From Streptococcus mitis (GTDB lineage: Bacteria; Bacillota; Bacilli; Lactobacillales; Streptococcaceae): a stretch of DNA of 64,000 bases. Location of the stretch: the NCBI RefSeq assembly GCF_001579045.1, contig NZ_KQ970261.1, forward strand, positions 504,755-568,754. Reading direction: 5' to 3'. Position numbers and translations under genes: made by a program. This document shows positions 9,247 to 20,962 of this stretch, one piece after another. The notes beneath the pieces were generated by a model, which searched no databases, was not told the origin of the DNA, and saw nothing but the letters and a program-made list of their open reading frames with translations. Within the stretch, counting starts at the first letter, position 1. Each line of letters opens with the position of its first letter.

Positions 9247-9861
9247 ATGAATTCATTTAAAAATTTCCTAAAAGAGTGGGGATTATTCCTCCTGATTCTG
9301 TCATTACTAGCTTTGAGCCGTATCTTTTTTTGGAGCAATGTCCGCGTAGAAGGCCACTCCATGGATCCGACCCTAGCAGATGGCGAAATTCTCTTTGTCG
9401 TTAAGCACCTCCCTATTGACCGTTTTGATATCGTGGTGGCCCATGAGGAAGATGGCAATAAGGACATCGTCAAGCGCGTGATCGGAATGCCTGGCGACAC
9501 TATCCGTTACGAAAATGATAAACTTTACATCAATGACAAAGAGACAGATGAACCTTATCTAGCTGACTATATCAAACGCTTCAAGGATGACAAACTCCAA
9601 AGCACTTACTCAGGCAAGGGATTTGAAGGAAATAAAGGCACTTTCTTTAGAAGTATCGCTCAAAAAGCTCAAGCCTTCACAGTTGATGTCAACTACAATA
9701 CCAATTTTAGCTTTACTGTTCCAGAAGGAGAATACCTTCTCCTCGGAGATGACCGCCTGGTTTCGAGCGACAGCCGCCACGTAGGTACATTTAAAGCAAA
9801 AGATATCACAGGGGAAGCTAAATTCCGCTTCTGGCCAATCACCCGTATCGGAACATTTTAA
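9247..9861 (+). CDS. lepB: Signal peptidase I
   Basis: A 204-residue type I signal peptidase, anchored by one N-terminal membrane segment (about 10-30), which removes signal peptides outside the membrane. The catalytic Ser38 is in GHSMDP and the Lys76 base in KDIVKRVIG; the late GDDR...SDSR box is also present. It is 3 bp after rnhC, so probably one transcript ending at the terminator that follows. Confidence 0.96.
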   Translation: MNSFKNFLKEWGLFLLILSLLALSRIFFWSNVRVEGHSMDPTLADGEILFVVKHLPIDRFDIVVAHEEDGNKDIVKRVIGMPGDTIRYENDKLYINDKETDEPYLADYIKRFKDDKLQSTYSGKGFEGNKGTFFRSIAQKAQAFTVDVNYNTNFSFTVPEGEYLLLGDDRLVSSDSRHVGTFKAKDITGEAKFRFWPITRIGTF

Positions 9862-9868
9862 GAAACCT

Positions 9869-9900
9869 AAGAGGCCGAGAATCAAAAATCTCAGCCTCTT
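9869..9900 (+). terminator. lepB terminator
   Basis: Hairpin AAGAGGCCGAGA / TCTCAGCCTCTT, 8 bases after the lepB stop, followed by CTTCT. The T-run is weak but the stem is long. Confidence 0.7.
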
Positions 9901-9989
9901 CTTCTATCGTGAGACGATGATTATTCACTACCTAGTCTAACTAGGATAGAAACAACCCCAGCTCTCACCTATTCATGCAAAGGAATTTT

Positions 9990-12356
9990 ATGGAAGTTTA
10001 TTTTTCTGGAACCATTGAACGGATTATTTTTGAAAATCCCAGCAATTTTTATCGCATCCTTCTCCTAGAAATCGACGATACGGACGCAGAGGATTTTGAT
10101 GATTTTGAAATCATTGTTACGGGCACCATGGCTGATGTGATTGAGGGAGAAGACTATACTTTTTGGGGACAAATTGTCCAGCACTCCAAGTATGGGGAGC
10201 AACTGCAAATCAGTCGTTATGAACGCGCAAAACCAACTAGCAAGGGCTTGGTTAAGTACTTTTCAAGTAGCCATTTCAAGGGAATTGGTCTCAAGACAGC
10301 TCAGAAAATCGTGGATACCTATGGCGACAATACCATTGACGAAATTTTGCAACACCCAGAAAAGCTAGAAAGTATCGCAGGACTATCTGCCAAAAATCGC
10401 GAGGCTTTCGTCTCCACTCTCCGTCTCAACTACGGAACGGAGATGGTTTTGGCCAAACTAGCCAACTACGGCATTCCCAATAAACTAGCCTTCCAGATTC
10501 AAGACTTTTACAAGGAAGAAACCCTTGATGTAGTTGAAAATTATCCCTACCAACTGGTTGAGGATATCAAGGGTTTGGGCTTTACCATTGCTGACCAATT
10601 AGCAGAAGAACTAGGCATCGAAAGTCAGGCTCCTGAACGCTTCCGCGCCGGTCTAGTTCACAGTCTTTTTCAGGCCTGTATGGAAACAGGGGACACCTAT
10701 GTTGAAGCACGGGATTTGCTAGAACAAACCCTTACTCTCCTTGAGTCTTCCCGCCCCGTGGAACTGGACCCCAGCCAAGTAGCCCAAGAGCTCTCCTACC
10801 TGATTGAAGAAGACAAGGTTCAGCAGGTTGATACCAAGATTTTTGACAACAGCCTCTTTTTCGCTGAGGAAGGCATCCGCAGTCACTTGGTTCGTATCCT
10901 TGAAAAAGGAAAACAGAAGAGTCATGATTTAGAAACCATTCAAAAACATATCGCTACTGTCGAGGAAGAACTGGGAATTGAGTACGATAGCATTCAAAAA
11001 CAGGCTATTTGTGACGCTATCCAAAATAAGATCTTTATCCTGACAGGTGGACCTGGTACTGGTAAGACAACTGTTATCAATGGTATCATCGCTGTTTATG
11101 CCCTTTTAGAAGGACTCGACCTCAGGAAGAAAAGCAACCTGCCGATTCTTCTTGCTGCTCCAACTGGACGAGCAGCTCGGCGCATGAATGAATTGACAGG
11201 TTTGCCTAGCGCGACCATACACCGCCATTTAGGAATGACAGGTGATGATGATACTAGTCATCTGGAAGATTATCTGGATGCCGACTTTATCATTGTGGAT
11301 GAATTTTCCATGGTGGATACTTGGCTGGCCAATCAACTCTTCTCCAACATCTCTTCTAACAGTAAAATACTCATCGTGGGAGATAGCGATCAGCTACCGT
11401 CTGTCAGCCCTGGACAGGTTCTAGCGGACCTGCTTCATATTCCCTTGATTCCTCAGACTCGCTTGGAAAAAATTTACCGGCAAAGCGAAGAATCAACCAT
11501 CGTCACCCTAGCTAGTCAGATTCGACAGGGCATCTTGCCAGCTGATTTCACCCAGAAAAAAGTAGACCGTTCCTACTTTGAAATTGCTAGCGGCCATATT
11601 CCAGCTACGATTGAAAAAATCTTAGGCGCTGCCCTAAGAAGTGGTATCCCTGCCCGTGATATCCAAGTTCTGGCTCCCATGTATCGAGGAACTGCAGGGA
11701 TTGACGCTATCAATCAGCTCATGCAAGACCTGCTCAATCCACCACAAAAAGACCAACTCAGTTTTGAAGCTCCCCAGTGTCACTATCGTAAGGGAGACAA
11801 GGTCATTCACCTGGTCAACGATGCTGAAATCAATGTCTTTAATGGAGATTTGGGAGCTATCACAGACCTGATTCCTGGAAAATATACCGAATCGAAACAA
11901 GATGAGATTGTCATTGATTTTGATGGCAACGAGGTCTCCTACCCACGTAACGAATGGTACAAGATTCGCCTAGCCTATGCCATGAGTATCCATAAGTCTC
12001 AGGGAAGTGAGTTCCCTGTTGTCATCCTACCTATCACTAGTGCTAGTAGGCGTATGCTGGAGCGCAATCTCATCTACACAGCCATTACACGTGCCAAAAG
12101 CAAACTCATCTTACTAGGCGAATTACAGGCCTTCGACTATGCTACACAGCACATCGGAACTGCCCGAAAAACCTATCTGATTGAACGCTTCAGTGATTTA
12201 ATTGAAAATGTTGAAGAAAAGCAACAAGCTATCTCTGAAACTGCCACATCAAGTGACTCTGAACAATCCTACATTCTAACCGAAGAAAACTGGGACAGCA
12301 TCCCAGCCATGATTGGGATTACAGAAGCAGACCTCAAAGAGATTTTTGGAAAATAG
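9990..12356 (+). CDS. recD2: RecD2 5'-3' DNA helicase
   Basis: A 788-residue SF1B helicase of the RecD2 type found where RecBC is absent. An N-terminal extension with helix-hairpin-helix-like repeats (SKGLVKYF...GIGLKTA, IAGLSAKN, GLGFTIAD) precedes the ATPase core: GGPGTGKTT (Walker A), DEFSMVD (Walker B), GDSDQLPSV, and a late SIHKSQGSEF and TAITRAK. I start at the ATG at 9990 because AAAGGAA sits just upstream; an ATG at 9975 would include this ribosome site in the coding part. It acts in DNA repair and fork processing. Confidence 0.94.
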   Translation: MEVYFSGTIERIIFENPSNFYRILLLEIDDTDAEDFDDFEIIVTGTMADVIEGEDYTFWGQIVQHSKYGEQLQISRYERAKPTSKGLVKYFSSSHFKGIGLKTAQKIVDTYGDNTIDEILQHPEKLESIAGLSAKNREAFVSTLRLNYGTEMVLAKLANYGIPNKLAFQIQDFYKEETLDVVENYPYQLVEDIKGLGFTIADQLAEELGIESQAPERFRAGLVHSLFQACMETGDTYVEARDLLEQTLTLLESSRPVELDPSQVAQELSYLIEEDKVQQVDTKIFDNSLFFAEEGIRSHLVRILEKGKQKSHDLETIQKHIATVEEELGIEYDSIQKQAICDAIQNKIFILTGGPGTGKTTVINGIIAVYALLEGLDLRKKSNLPILLAAPTGRAARRMNELTGLPSATIHRHLGMTGDDDTSHLEDYLDADFIIVDEFSMVDTWLANQLFSNISSNSKILIVGDSDQLPSVSPGQVLADLLHIPLIPQTRLEKIYRQSEESTIVTLASQIRQGILPADFTQKKVDRSYFEIASGHIPATIEKILGAALRSGIPARDIQVLAPMYRGTAGIDAINQLMQDLLNPPQKDQLSFEAPQCHYRKGDKVIHLVNDAEINVFNGDLGAITDLIPGKYTESKQDEIVIDFDGNEVSYPRNEWYKIRLAYAMSIHKSQGSEFPVVILPITSASRRMLERNLIYTAITRAKSKLILLGELQAFDYATQHIGTARKTYLIERFSDLIENVEEKQQAISETATSSDSEQSYILTEENWDSIPAMIGITEADLKEIFGK

Positions 12357-12366
12357 TGCATTAGAA

Positions 12367-12390
12367 AACCCACCAATTCAGGTGGGATTT
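12367..12390. terminator. Shared terminator of recD2 and tig
   Basis: CCCACC (12369-12374) and GGTGGG (12381-12386) with AAAA on one side and TTTTT on the other, so it works on both strands between the convergent genes. Confidence 0.85.
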
Positions 12391-12403
12391 TTGTCTATTA
12401 AGA

Positions 12404-13687
12404 TTATTTAACTGTTGCTGTGCTTGTAATCAATTCAACAGCTTTTTTGATTGTGATATCGTGTTTCAACATATCAGCTGAAAGCAAGCTTTGTACTTGA
12501 GCAACTTCCATGTTGTAGTCTGCTGCCAATTGCTCGATTTCTTTTTGGATTTCTTCGTCAGTAGCGTCAAATCCTTCAGCTTTGGCAACTGCTTCGATAA
12601 CAAGGTTAGTCTTAGTACGTGACTCAGCTTCTCCCTCGTATTGTTTGTGAAGGTCTTCTTGAGTAGTTCCAGTGATTTGGAAGTACATGTCAGGGTTGAT
12701 ACCTTGACGTTGCAAGTTTCCAAGGAATTCGTTTACTGAACGATGAACTTCTTCGTGAATCATTTCTTCTGGAAGTTCTACGATTTCAGCGTTTTCTACA
12801 GCTTTATCAATTGCTGCACCTTCAACTGCATCTTTGTAAGCTTCTTCTTTAGCAGCAGCCAATTCTTTGCGATATTTTTCTTTCAATTCAGCAAGTGTTT
12901 CAACTTCTTCATCGATGTCTTTTGCAAGCTCATCGTCAAGAGCTGGAACTTCTTTCGCTTTTACTTCGTGGATAGTTGTCACGAATTTAGCTTCTTTACC
13001 TGCAAGGTCTTCTGCTTGGTAGTCTTCTGGGAATGTTACGATAACGTCAACAGTTTCACCAGCTGAGTGACCTACCAATTGGTCTTCAAAACCAGGGATG
13101 AATTGACCTGAACCAAGTCCAAGTGAGAAGTTTTCACCTTTTCCGCCATCAAATTCAACACCATCAATAGAACCAACGAAGTCGATGACAACAGTGTCGC
13201 CGTTTTCAGCAGCAGCTTCTTTGATAACCAATTCAGCCAAGTTGTTGCGTTCGCGTTCGATACGCTCTTCAACGTCAGCGTCAGTTACTTCTTTTTCTAC
13301 ATCTACTGATACTTCAAGGTTTTTGTAGTCACCCAATTTTACTTCAGGTTTTGTCACGACTTCAGCTGTGATAACCCAGTCTTGACCTTTTTCCATTGAA
13401 GTCACGTCAATTTTTGGTTGTGCAACGACTTCAAGACCAGCTTCTTTTACAGCTGTTTCATAAGCGTTTGGCAAAAGAGCGTTCATAACGTCTTGATAAA
13501 GTGACTCTTCACCAAATTTTTTGTCGAAGATAGGGCGTGGAAGGTGACCTTTACGGAAACCTGGAACATTAAGAGATTTCTTCACTGAGTTGAAGACACG
13601 GTCCAATTCTGGTTTGATTTGGTCTTGAGAGATAGTGAAAGTCAAGACACCACGGTTTGTTTCTTTGTTTTCAAATGATACAGACAT
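12404..13687 (-). CDS. tig: Trigger factor chaperone
   Basis: A 427-residue ribosome-bound chaperone and prolyl isomerase that receives nascent chains. The N-terminal ribosome-binding domain carries the signature [10 protein letters not shown] near residue 45; the FKBP-type isomerase domain lies at about 150-240 ([14 protein letters not shown]); the rest is the helical substrate arm. Full length. It has its own promoter and shares a terminator with recD2. Confidence 0.97.
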   Translation of the reverse strand: MSVSFENKETNRGVLTFTISQDQIKPELDRVFNSVKKSLNVPGFRKGHLPRPIFDKKFGEESLYQDVMNALLPNAYETAVKEAGLEVVAQPKIDVTSMEKGQDWVITAEVVTKPEVKLGDYKNLEVSVDVEKEVTDADVEERIERERNNLAELVIKEAAAENGDTVVIDFVGSIDGVEFDGGKGENFSLGLGSGQFIPGFEDQLVGHSAGETVDVIVTFPEDYQAEDLAGKEAKFVTTIHEVKAKEVPALDDELAKDIDEEVETLAELKEKYRKELAAAKEEAYKDAVEGAAIDKAVENAEIVELPEEMIHEEVHRSVNEFLGNLQRQGINPDMYFQITGTTQEDLHKQYEGEAESRTKTNLVIEAVAKAEGFDATDEEIQKEIEQLAADYNMEVAQVQSLLSADMLKHDITIKKAVELITSTATVK

Positions 13688-13724
13688 TCTGTCATTTCTC
13701 CTTAAAATTTTTTAAATACAGTCT

Positions 13725-13754
13725 ATTATAACATAAATGGACGACTTTTTTCAA
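13725..13754 (-). promoter_or_regulatory. tig promoter
   Basis: Minus strand TTGAAA at 13749-13754, 18-base spacer, extended TGTTATAAT with TATAAT at 13725-13730. Confidence 0.7.
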
Positions 13755-13862
13755 GTAATGACTGCGCTTTTCAATGATGCTGGAAGTATGGTTTCTTCTT
13801 GGTTTTCTTTAGGTTTCGAATATAATTTTATAAAAGATGTTTAGTAATGGCTGATTACAGTA

Positions 13863-13906
13863 AAAAACGAATCGCCTGTACATCCCTCGTTAGGCGATTC
13901 GTTTTG
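13863..13906 (-). terminator. Terminator of the tandem choline-binding genes
   Basis: Long perfect hairpin, arms AAAACGAATCGCCT and AGGCGATTCGTTTT, just after the stop of the last choline-binding gene. Confidence 0.85.
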
Positions 13907-13908
13907 TC

Positions 13909-15033
13909 TTATTTTATCACAAGAACCTTGTAATATTCATACTTATTTGGCTGTGTAATCTTAATTTTTTGACCATAGAAACCATCGATTTCTTTGTCAA
14001 AATAATCTGAAAATCCTGTTGGCAAGCGTTTCATTTTAAGAATTTCACCAGATTGGTCCGCATATACAAGGAAATGATAGTGGGTTGTAGACATACCATC
14101 ATCGATCAATACAAAATAACCTGTTTTGAGCTTACCTTGTCCATTATCTAAATAGTATAATTTATTGTTATTGATTGTGAAGTTAGTAGATGGAAGTCTA
14201 AGTCGTACGCCTGGGTCTTCTAGATAAAAATCATTTCCAACTTTTTTGATTTCTGATCTAGTTGTCATCTCTGGAAGTGGTAATACTCTACGACCATCTG
14301 CTCCAAAGTAATATCGACCTGGTAGATTTTGGAAATTACGAATGACAGCTTTAGGATCAATTTCTTGTCCTTCTTCTTTATTATCTACTAAAGCTAAGGT
14401 TGTATTTGCAACCTCATCCCCGTATTTGTCGGAAAACTTCTTGAACTCAGGTTTGATATACCAAGTGTTTTTATCCACGATAACATCAGTAAAGTTATTT
14501 CCGTCAAATTTTGCTGTAATCAGATATTCATATCCATCACCTAAACGAACAATGTCACCATTTTTATAAGGGCTATTTTGTAAAGTGAACATATGGCCAT
14601 CCTTACTGAGAATATAGCCTGTCCCATCACTAGAATTTACAACTCTATCAGAGGCCATTGCACCTGATTGTTCAAAATAATACCAATTACCATCTATGAA
14701 CACCCAACCTGTCATCATAGAACCACTAAAATGAAGATAGTACCATGTAGACCCTTCTTTGTACCAACCTGTACGCATGGCGCCACTATCTGCGAGCGAA
14801 TACCATGTATTTCCGTCTTTGAGCCAGCCTGTCTGCATGTTACCAGTGCTGTCGAAGTGATACCAAGAACCAGCATTTTGTACCCATTTATTTTTAGCTA
14901 AGCTTCCATCTTGAGAAAGATTCCAGTCAGCACCATTTTTAACCCAAGTATCTGCAGCCTGTGCTTGATTGATAGACAAAAGTAGACCAGCACCTGCAAG
15001 TAAACCAAGTGTAAGTAGTTTAGATTTTTTCAT
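13909..15033 (-). CDS. Choline-binding protein with unassigned C-terminal domain (copy 1)
   Basis: A 374-residue secreted protein. A signal peptide ends at about 26 (INQAQA). Choline-binding GW repeats follow to about residue 150 (TGWLKDGNTWYSLADSGAM type), which would tether it to phosphocholine on teichoic acid. The C-terminal 220 residues form a domain I do not recognise, with WYIKPEFKKF, YYFGADGRR and LVYADQSGEILKMKRL. The order, binding repeats first and novel domain last, differs from CbpF-like proteins. It is 87 bp downstream of a close paralogue (copy 2) and is probably transcribed with it. Position between tig and liaR corresponds to the cbpF/cbpG neighbourhood of pneumococcus as I recall it, but it is not a CbpG-type protease. 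Function unknown. Confidence 0.85.
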   Translation of the reverse strand: MKKSKLLTLGLLAGAGLLLSINQAQAADTWVKNGADWNLSQDGSLAKNKWVQNAGSWYHFDSTGNMQTGWLKDGNTWYSLADSGAMRTGWYKEGSTWYYLHFSGSMMTGWVFIDGNWYYFEQSGAMASDRVVNSSDGTGYILSKDGHMFTLQNSPYKNGDIVRLGDGYEYLITAKFDGNNFTDVIVDKNTWYIKPEFKKFSDKYGDEVANTTLALVDNKEEGQEIDPKAVIRNFQNLPGRYYFGADGRRVLPLPEMTTRSEIKKVGNDFYLEDPGVRLRLPSTNFTINNNKLYYLDNGQGKLKTGYFVLIDDGMSTTHYHFLVYADQSGEILKMKRLPTGFSDYFDKEIDGFYGQKIKITQPNKYEYYKVLVIK

Positions 15034-15120
15034 AGCTATTTCCTCCTGTTCTATAGTGAAATGAACATGATTTCCTAGAAAACGAAGCTGTTCGCTTTTT
15101 ATTTTACTCTGTCAGACGTC

Positions 15121-16302
15121 TTATTTCACAACAGAAACATTTCCTGTCTTACTATCAATTTTAACAGCTTGACCGTAGAAACCGTCAATTTCTTTATTAA
15201 GATAATCTGAAATTCCTGTTGGCAATCGTTTCATTTTAAGAATTTCACCAGATTGGTCTGCATAAACAAGAATATGATAGTGATGATAGCTTGGTCTATC
15301 ATCAATCAATGCGAGATAGCCTGTTTTTAGTTTGCCATTAGCACCCTCTAAATAGTATAGTTTATTATTATTGATTGTAAAGCTGGTAGCTCCAAGACGA
15401 AGTCGTGCACCTGGATTTTCTAAATAGACATCATTGCCAACTTTTTTAATCTCTGAATAGGTGGTCATTTCTGGTAAATTTGTGACACGACGACCATCTG
15501 CCCCAAAGTAATACCTGTTCGGTAAGTTTTGGAAATTCTTTATAACAGCTTTAGGATCAATTTCCTGTCCTTGATCTTTATTATCTATTAAAGCCAACAT
15601 CGTATTGGAAACGTAATCCCCATATTTATTAGAAAACTTTTTAAACTCTGGTTTGATATACCAGGCATTCTTTTCCACAACGACCCCATCTTTTCTATAA
15701 ATAAGATGATAATCATACCCATCAGACAAAGTAACAATATTTGTGATAATTGTATCATCCGCTTGAGATTGTTCAACCTGACTAGGGAGTTTGGTCAACA
15801 TATAACCATCCTTACCAATGACATAACTTTCCCCATCGCTTGCTGGAACAGCTCTATCTGCGATCATTGCACCTGATTTTTCAAAGTAAGACCATTGACC
15901 ATTTGCAGTTGCCCATCCTGTTGCCATAGCGCCACTGCCTTTGAGGTAGTACCAAGTAGCCCCTTCTTTATACCAACCTGTACGCATAGCACCACTATTT
16001 GCGAGTGAGTACCATGTGTTACCTTCCTTGTACCAGCCAGTACGCATGGCGCCACTATCTGCGAGCGAATACCAAGTGTTACCGTCTTTGAGCCAGCCTG
16101 TCTGCATTTTTCCAGAACCGTCAAAGTGGTACCAAGAACCAGCATTTTGTACCCATTTATTTTTAGCAAGACTGCCATCTTGAGAAAGATTCCAGTCAGA
16201 ACCATTTTTAACCCAAGTATCTGCAGCCTGTGCTTGATTGATAGACAAAAGCAGACCAGCACCTGCAAGCAGACCAAATGTGAGTAGTTTAGATTTTTTC
16301 AT
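15121..16302 (-). CDS. Choline-binding protein with unassigned C-terminal domain (copy 2)
   Basis: A 393-residue paralogue of the downstream gene, with a near-identical signal peptide and the same plan: signal, GW choline-binding repeats to about residue 165, then the same unassigned domain. It has one extra 20-residue repeat (GWYKEGNTWYSLANSGAMRT). The two C-terminal domains share long blocks such as WYIKPEFKKFS, QEIDPKAVI and RYYFGADGRRV but diverge at the ends of the domain. It has a good promoter and GGAGGAAAGAG upstream of the ATG. A recent tandem duplication is likely. Confidence 0.85.
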   Translation of the reverse strand: MKKSKLLTFGLLAGAGLLLSINQAQAADTWVKNGSDWNLSQDGSLAKNKWVQNAGSWYHFDGSGKMQTGWLKDGNTWYSLADSGAMRTGWYKEGNTWYSLANSGAMRTGWYKEGATWYYLKGSGAMATGWATANGQWSYFEKSGAMIADRAVPASDGESYVIGKDGYMLTKLPSQVEQSQADDTIITNIVTLSDGYDYHLIYRKDGVVVEKNAWYIKPEFKKFSNKYGDYVSNTMLALIDNKDQGQEIDPKAVIKNFQNLPNRYYFGADGRRVTNLPEMTTYSEIKKVGNDVYLENPGARLRLGATSFTINNNKLYYLEGANGKLKTGYLALIDDRPSYHHYHILVYADQSGEILKMKRLPTGISDYLNKEIDGFYGQAVKIDSKTGNVSVVK

Positions 16303-16410
16303 AACTCTTTCCTCCTGTCATGAAAATTTAAAGTTGCTGTATGATTTTAACCTCCTTTTGGATTTTTTATATTTTATAATATATATGTTAATCTAAATAT
16401 TTCTAACTCT

Positions 16411-16439
16411 ATTTTACTCCCCTATAAAATGAATGTCAA
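16411..16439 (-). promoter_or_regulatory. Promoter of the tandem choline-binding genes
   Basis: Minus strand consensus TTGACA at 16434-16439, 17-base spacer, TAAAAT at 16411-16416, leaving a leader of about 100 bases. Confidence 0.7.
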
Positions 16440-16547
16440 CAAATAACATAAAAACATTGTGAAAAAAATATTTTACCGTACTAGAACTACTTACTCACTT
16501 CTTGGTACTAAATTAAGTCATTTCTCCGATATTATTTTATATAACTA

Positions 16548-17180
16548 CTAAAAATCCTCATGCCCCACCAAGTGGTGCTGAAAGGCATAGACCGCTGCCT
16601 GGGTACGATCGCTGACCTCAAGCTTGGCTAGGATATTTGACACGTGGGTCTTGACCGTCTTGAGAGAGATAAAAAGTTCATCAGCAATGCGCTGATTTTC
16701 GTAGCCCTTGGCAATGAGTTGAAGCACATCTCGCTCACGCGCAGTCAGATCCTCATGTAATTCTATGTGATTACGGTGGTATTCGACCTTCTTGCTGACC
16801 TCTTGCTCAATGGCCAACTCGCCATCAGCCACCTTACGAACGGCATGGAGTAGTTCGTCTGCACTAGAAGTCTTGAGCATATAGCCTTTAGCACCAGCAT
16901 TCAAAACCGGCATTATTTTTTCATTGTCCAAGTAAGAGCTCACAATCAAAATCTTGGCTTCAGGCCATTCTTTGAGGATAGTCAAGGTCGCATCAATCCC
17001 ATTCATCTCAGGCATGACAATATCCATGACAATGACATCTGGACGCACTTCCAAGGCCAAGTCAATACCTTGAGACCCATTGGACGCCTCACCCACAACT
17101 TCTACATCATCTTGGAGGTCAAAGTAGCTTTTCAAGCCCAATCGGACCATTTCATGGTCATCTACTAGTAAAATTCTCAT
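16548..17180 (-). CDS. liaR: LiaR response regulator (NarL family)
   Basis: A 210-residue response regulator. The receiver domain begins MRILLVDDHEMV and its phospho-Asp lies in VIVMDIVMPEMNG; the C-terminal LuxR-type HTH is LTARERDVLQLIAKG...SLKTVKTHV. I choose the ATG at 17180 because AAAGGAG lies 5 bases upstream; a longer frame would run back into liaS. It is the output of the LiaFSR cell-envelope stress system, known as TCS03 in pneumococcus, which responds to lipid II-binding antibiotics and murein hydrolases. Confidence 0.94.
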   Translation of the reverse strand: MRILLVDDHEMVRLGLKSYFDLQDDVEVVGEASNGSQGIDLALEVRPDVIVMDIVMPEMNGIDATLTILKEWPEAKILIVSSYLDNEKIMPVLNAGAKGYMLKTSSADELLHAVRKVADGELAIEQEVSKKVEYHRNHIELHEDLTARERDVLQLIAKGYENQRIADELFISLKTVKTHVSNILAKLEVSDRTQAAVYAFQHHLVGHEDF

Positions 17181-17193
17181 CTTTACTCCTTTA

Positions 17194-18189
17194 TCATTCC
17201 TTATCGAGCAAGGGAATACGAATATCAACTGCCAGCCCTTGCTTGGGAGCTGTTAATAACTGAACCGTACCTGCCATATCTTCAACCCGCTCTTTGATAT
17301 TTCGCAGTCCATAACTCAAGTCGTCTAAGTTCCCTAACTGGAAACCAATCCCATTGTCCACCACCTTCAGCTGCAATTCAAGATCCGTCTGATAGAGATA
17401 GACATCCAAACAAGAGGCCTGGGCATGGCGAAGGGTATTGCTAATCAACTCTTGCAGGATACGGAAGATATGCTCCTCGATTTTCTTAGGCAATTTCGTC
17501 ACATTTTGCTTAAGACTAACTCTGAGATCACTCTTGTCCTCAAGCTCTTTTAAGAGGATTTGGATTCCCTCAACCAGACTCTTCTGCTCCAGCTCAACTG
17601 GTCGCAAATGCAAGAGCAAGACCCGTAAATCCTTCTGGGCAGTTTCTACAATAGCTGTGACACTCTGCAACTGGATCTGCATCTTTTCTCTATCCAATTT
17701 CAAAGCCTGTTGACTGACACCTGACAAAATCATGTGAGCCGCAAACAACTCCTGACTGACTGTATCGTGCAAATCCCGAGCAATCCGCTTTCGTTCTTTC
17801 TCGATGATTTCCTCTTCCTGATCAAGACTCTGATTTTCAGCTTTTTGAAGAGCTTCTGTCAAGAGGTTAAGTTTGCCAGATAAGGACTTGAAACTGGCAT
17901 CCAAATCTGGATCTGCAACCTGAACTACTTCTTGCCCTGCCAATAAACGCTTGAGATTAGCCTGCATTTTTCTTAGAGAAAACTCTTCAATACCTCGCCA
18001 AAATAGGGCTAAGAGACAGGTCATGGACATGCTGAATACTAACAACAAAAAGACAAATTTTTCTGTTTTTTCGACATCGTGCAGGAAAATAGACCAGTCA
18101 AAATCAAGAATTTCCAATAAGCTGTGAGAGAAAAATAAGACAAACAGAAAGGAGGTGAGAGCAATGATTACATAGGCTTGTTTTTTCAT
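17194..18189 (-). CDS. liaS: LiaS sensor histidine kinase
   Basis: A 331-residue NarX/DesK-type kinase with two N-terminal membrane segments and a very short outside loop, as in intramembrane-sensing kinases. A coiled linker follows, then the HisKA_3 box RIARDLHDTVSQELF and an ATPase domain with DNGIGF and GLRNIKERV. It overlaps liaF by 4 bp and is followed by liaR 13 bp later. Confidence 0.94.
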   Translation of the reverse strand: MKKQAYVIIALTSFLFVLFFSHSLLEILDFDWSIFLHDVEKTEKFVFLLLVFSMSMTCLLALFWRGIEEFSLRKMQANLKRLLAGQEVVQVADPDLDASFKSLSGKLNLLTEALQKAENQSLDQEEEIIEKERKRIARDLHDTVSQELFAAHMILSGVSQQALKLDREKMQIQLQSVTAIVETAQKDLRVLLLHLRPVELEQKSLVEGIQILLKELEDKSDLRVSLKQNVTKLPKKIEEHIFRILQELISNTLRHAQASCLDVYLYQTDLELQLKVVDNGIGFQLGNLDDLSYGLRNIKERVEDMAGTVQLLTAPKQGLAVDIRIPLLDKE

Positions 18190-18884
18190 CCTCTGACCAC
18201 CTCCACATCGCCAATCATAGTAGTCAAGAAAATCTTGACACTCTTGTTACTCTTGAGATAATCTCTCGTTTCCTGATGATAGTGTTCATTGCGGAGGGCT
18301 CGCTTGGGCTGGTTGAAAAAAGTCAAATCCCCATAGAGACAGTTAACACTGAGACTGACTTCTACATCTACAGGTACAATGATTTTAGTCGTTCCTACCA
18401 TCTTTCTGAGGATAATGACATTGTCATGATTGGTTAGAATCACCCTCTCCAGATGAATGGTGTCCTTGCCCATGAAACGAAAGAGATTGATATCATCAAA
18501 CTGGCAAGTCTGGTAGCTTGAAAAATGATGGAGATTTCCAAACCAACGATTTTTCTCCTTCTTAACCGTCACAACCTCTTCAAAAACCAAATTGGTCTGC
18601 TCTTTTTCCTGATTCATCATCGGATAAAGAAGAAAGAGGCTATAGATAACCGCAGCAAAAATAGCTAGAATCACAAAGGGATTGAGCATGACGATGAAAA
18701 AGAAGAGAATGCTTGCCACCACTAATAGAAGGTTATTGCCCTCTTTACCAGTGTAATAACGAATCAAAAGCAAAAAGAGGAATAAAATCAGCAGAAAACG
18801 CGAAAAATGCTCTGAAACCATCAAAATCAGAGCTCCTGTCAAAAGACAGGCTTCGATAAATAAAAAGATTTTAAATTTTCTCAT
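18186..18884 (-). CDS. liaF: LiaF inhibitor of LiaS
   Basis: A 232-residue membrane protein with hydrophobic segments in the first 95 residues and a soluble beta-rich C-terminal domain, as in the LiaF/VraT family. LiaF keeps LiaS inactive without stress. It is first in liaFSR, overlapping liaS by 4 bp. Its transcript is separated from the mevalonate genes by a terminator at the end of fni, so liaFSR probably starts from the 76-bp gap. Confidence 0.9.
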   Translation of the reverse strand: MRKFKIFLFIEACLLTGALILMVSEHFSRFLLILFLFLLLIRYYTGKEGNNLLLVVASILFFFIVMLNPFVILAIFAAVIYSLFLLYPMMNQEKEQTNLVFEEVVTVKKEKNRWFGNLHHFSSYQTCQFDDINLFRFMGKDTIHLERVILTNHDNVIILRKMVGTTKIIVPVDVEVSLSVNCLYGDLTFFNQPKRALRNEHYHQETRDYLKSNKSVKIFLTTMIGDVEVVRG

Positions 18885-18946
18885 AGGTTCATCCTCTGCT
18901 TTCTATTTTATCACAATTCAAAAAAGTCACCTCGGTCTGAAGATGG

Positions 18947-20948
<2,002 letters not shown>

Positions 20949-20962
<14 letters not shown>

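Noticed and set aside
12743-13066. Long plus-strand frame of 107 codons, Phe-rich
   Set aside because: It is antisense to tig; its composition is a mirror of Lys/Glu-rich codons.
14700-16130. Closely spaced direct repeats that look array-like
   Set aside because: They are in-frame 20-residue choline-binding repeats of two genes, with no constant repeat/spacer pattern, so not CRISPR.
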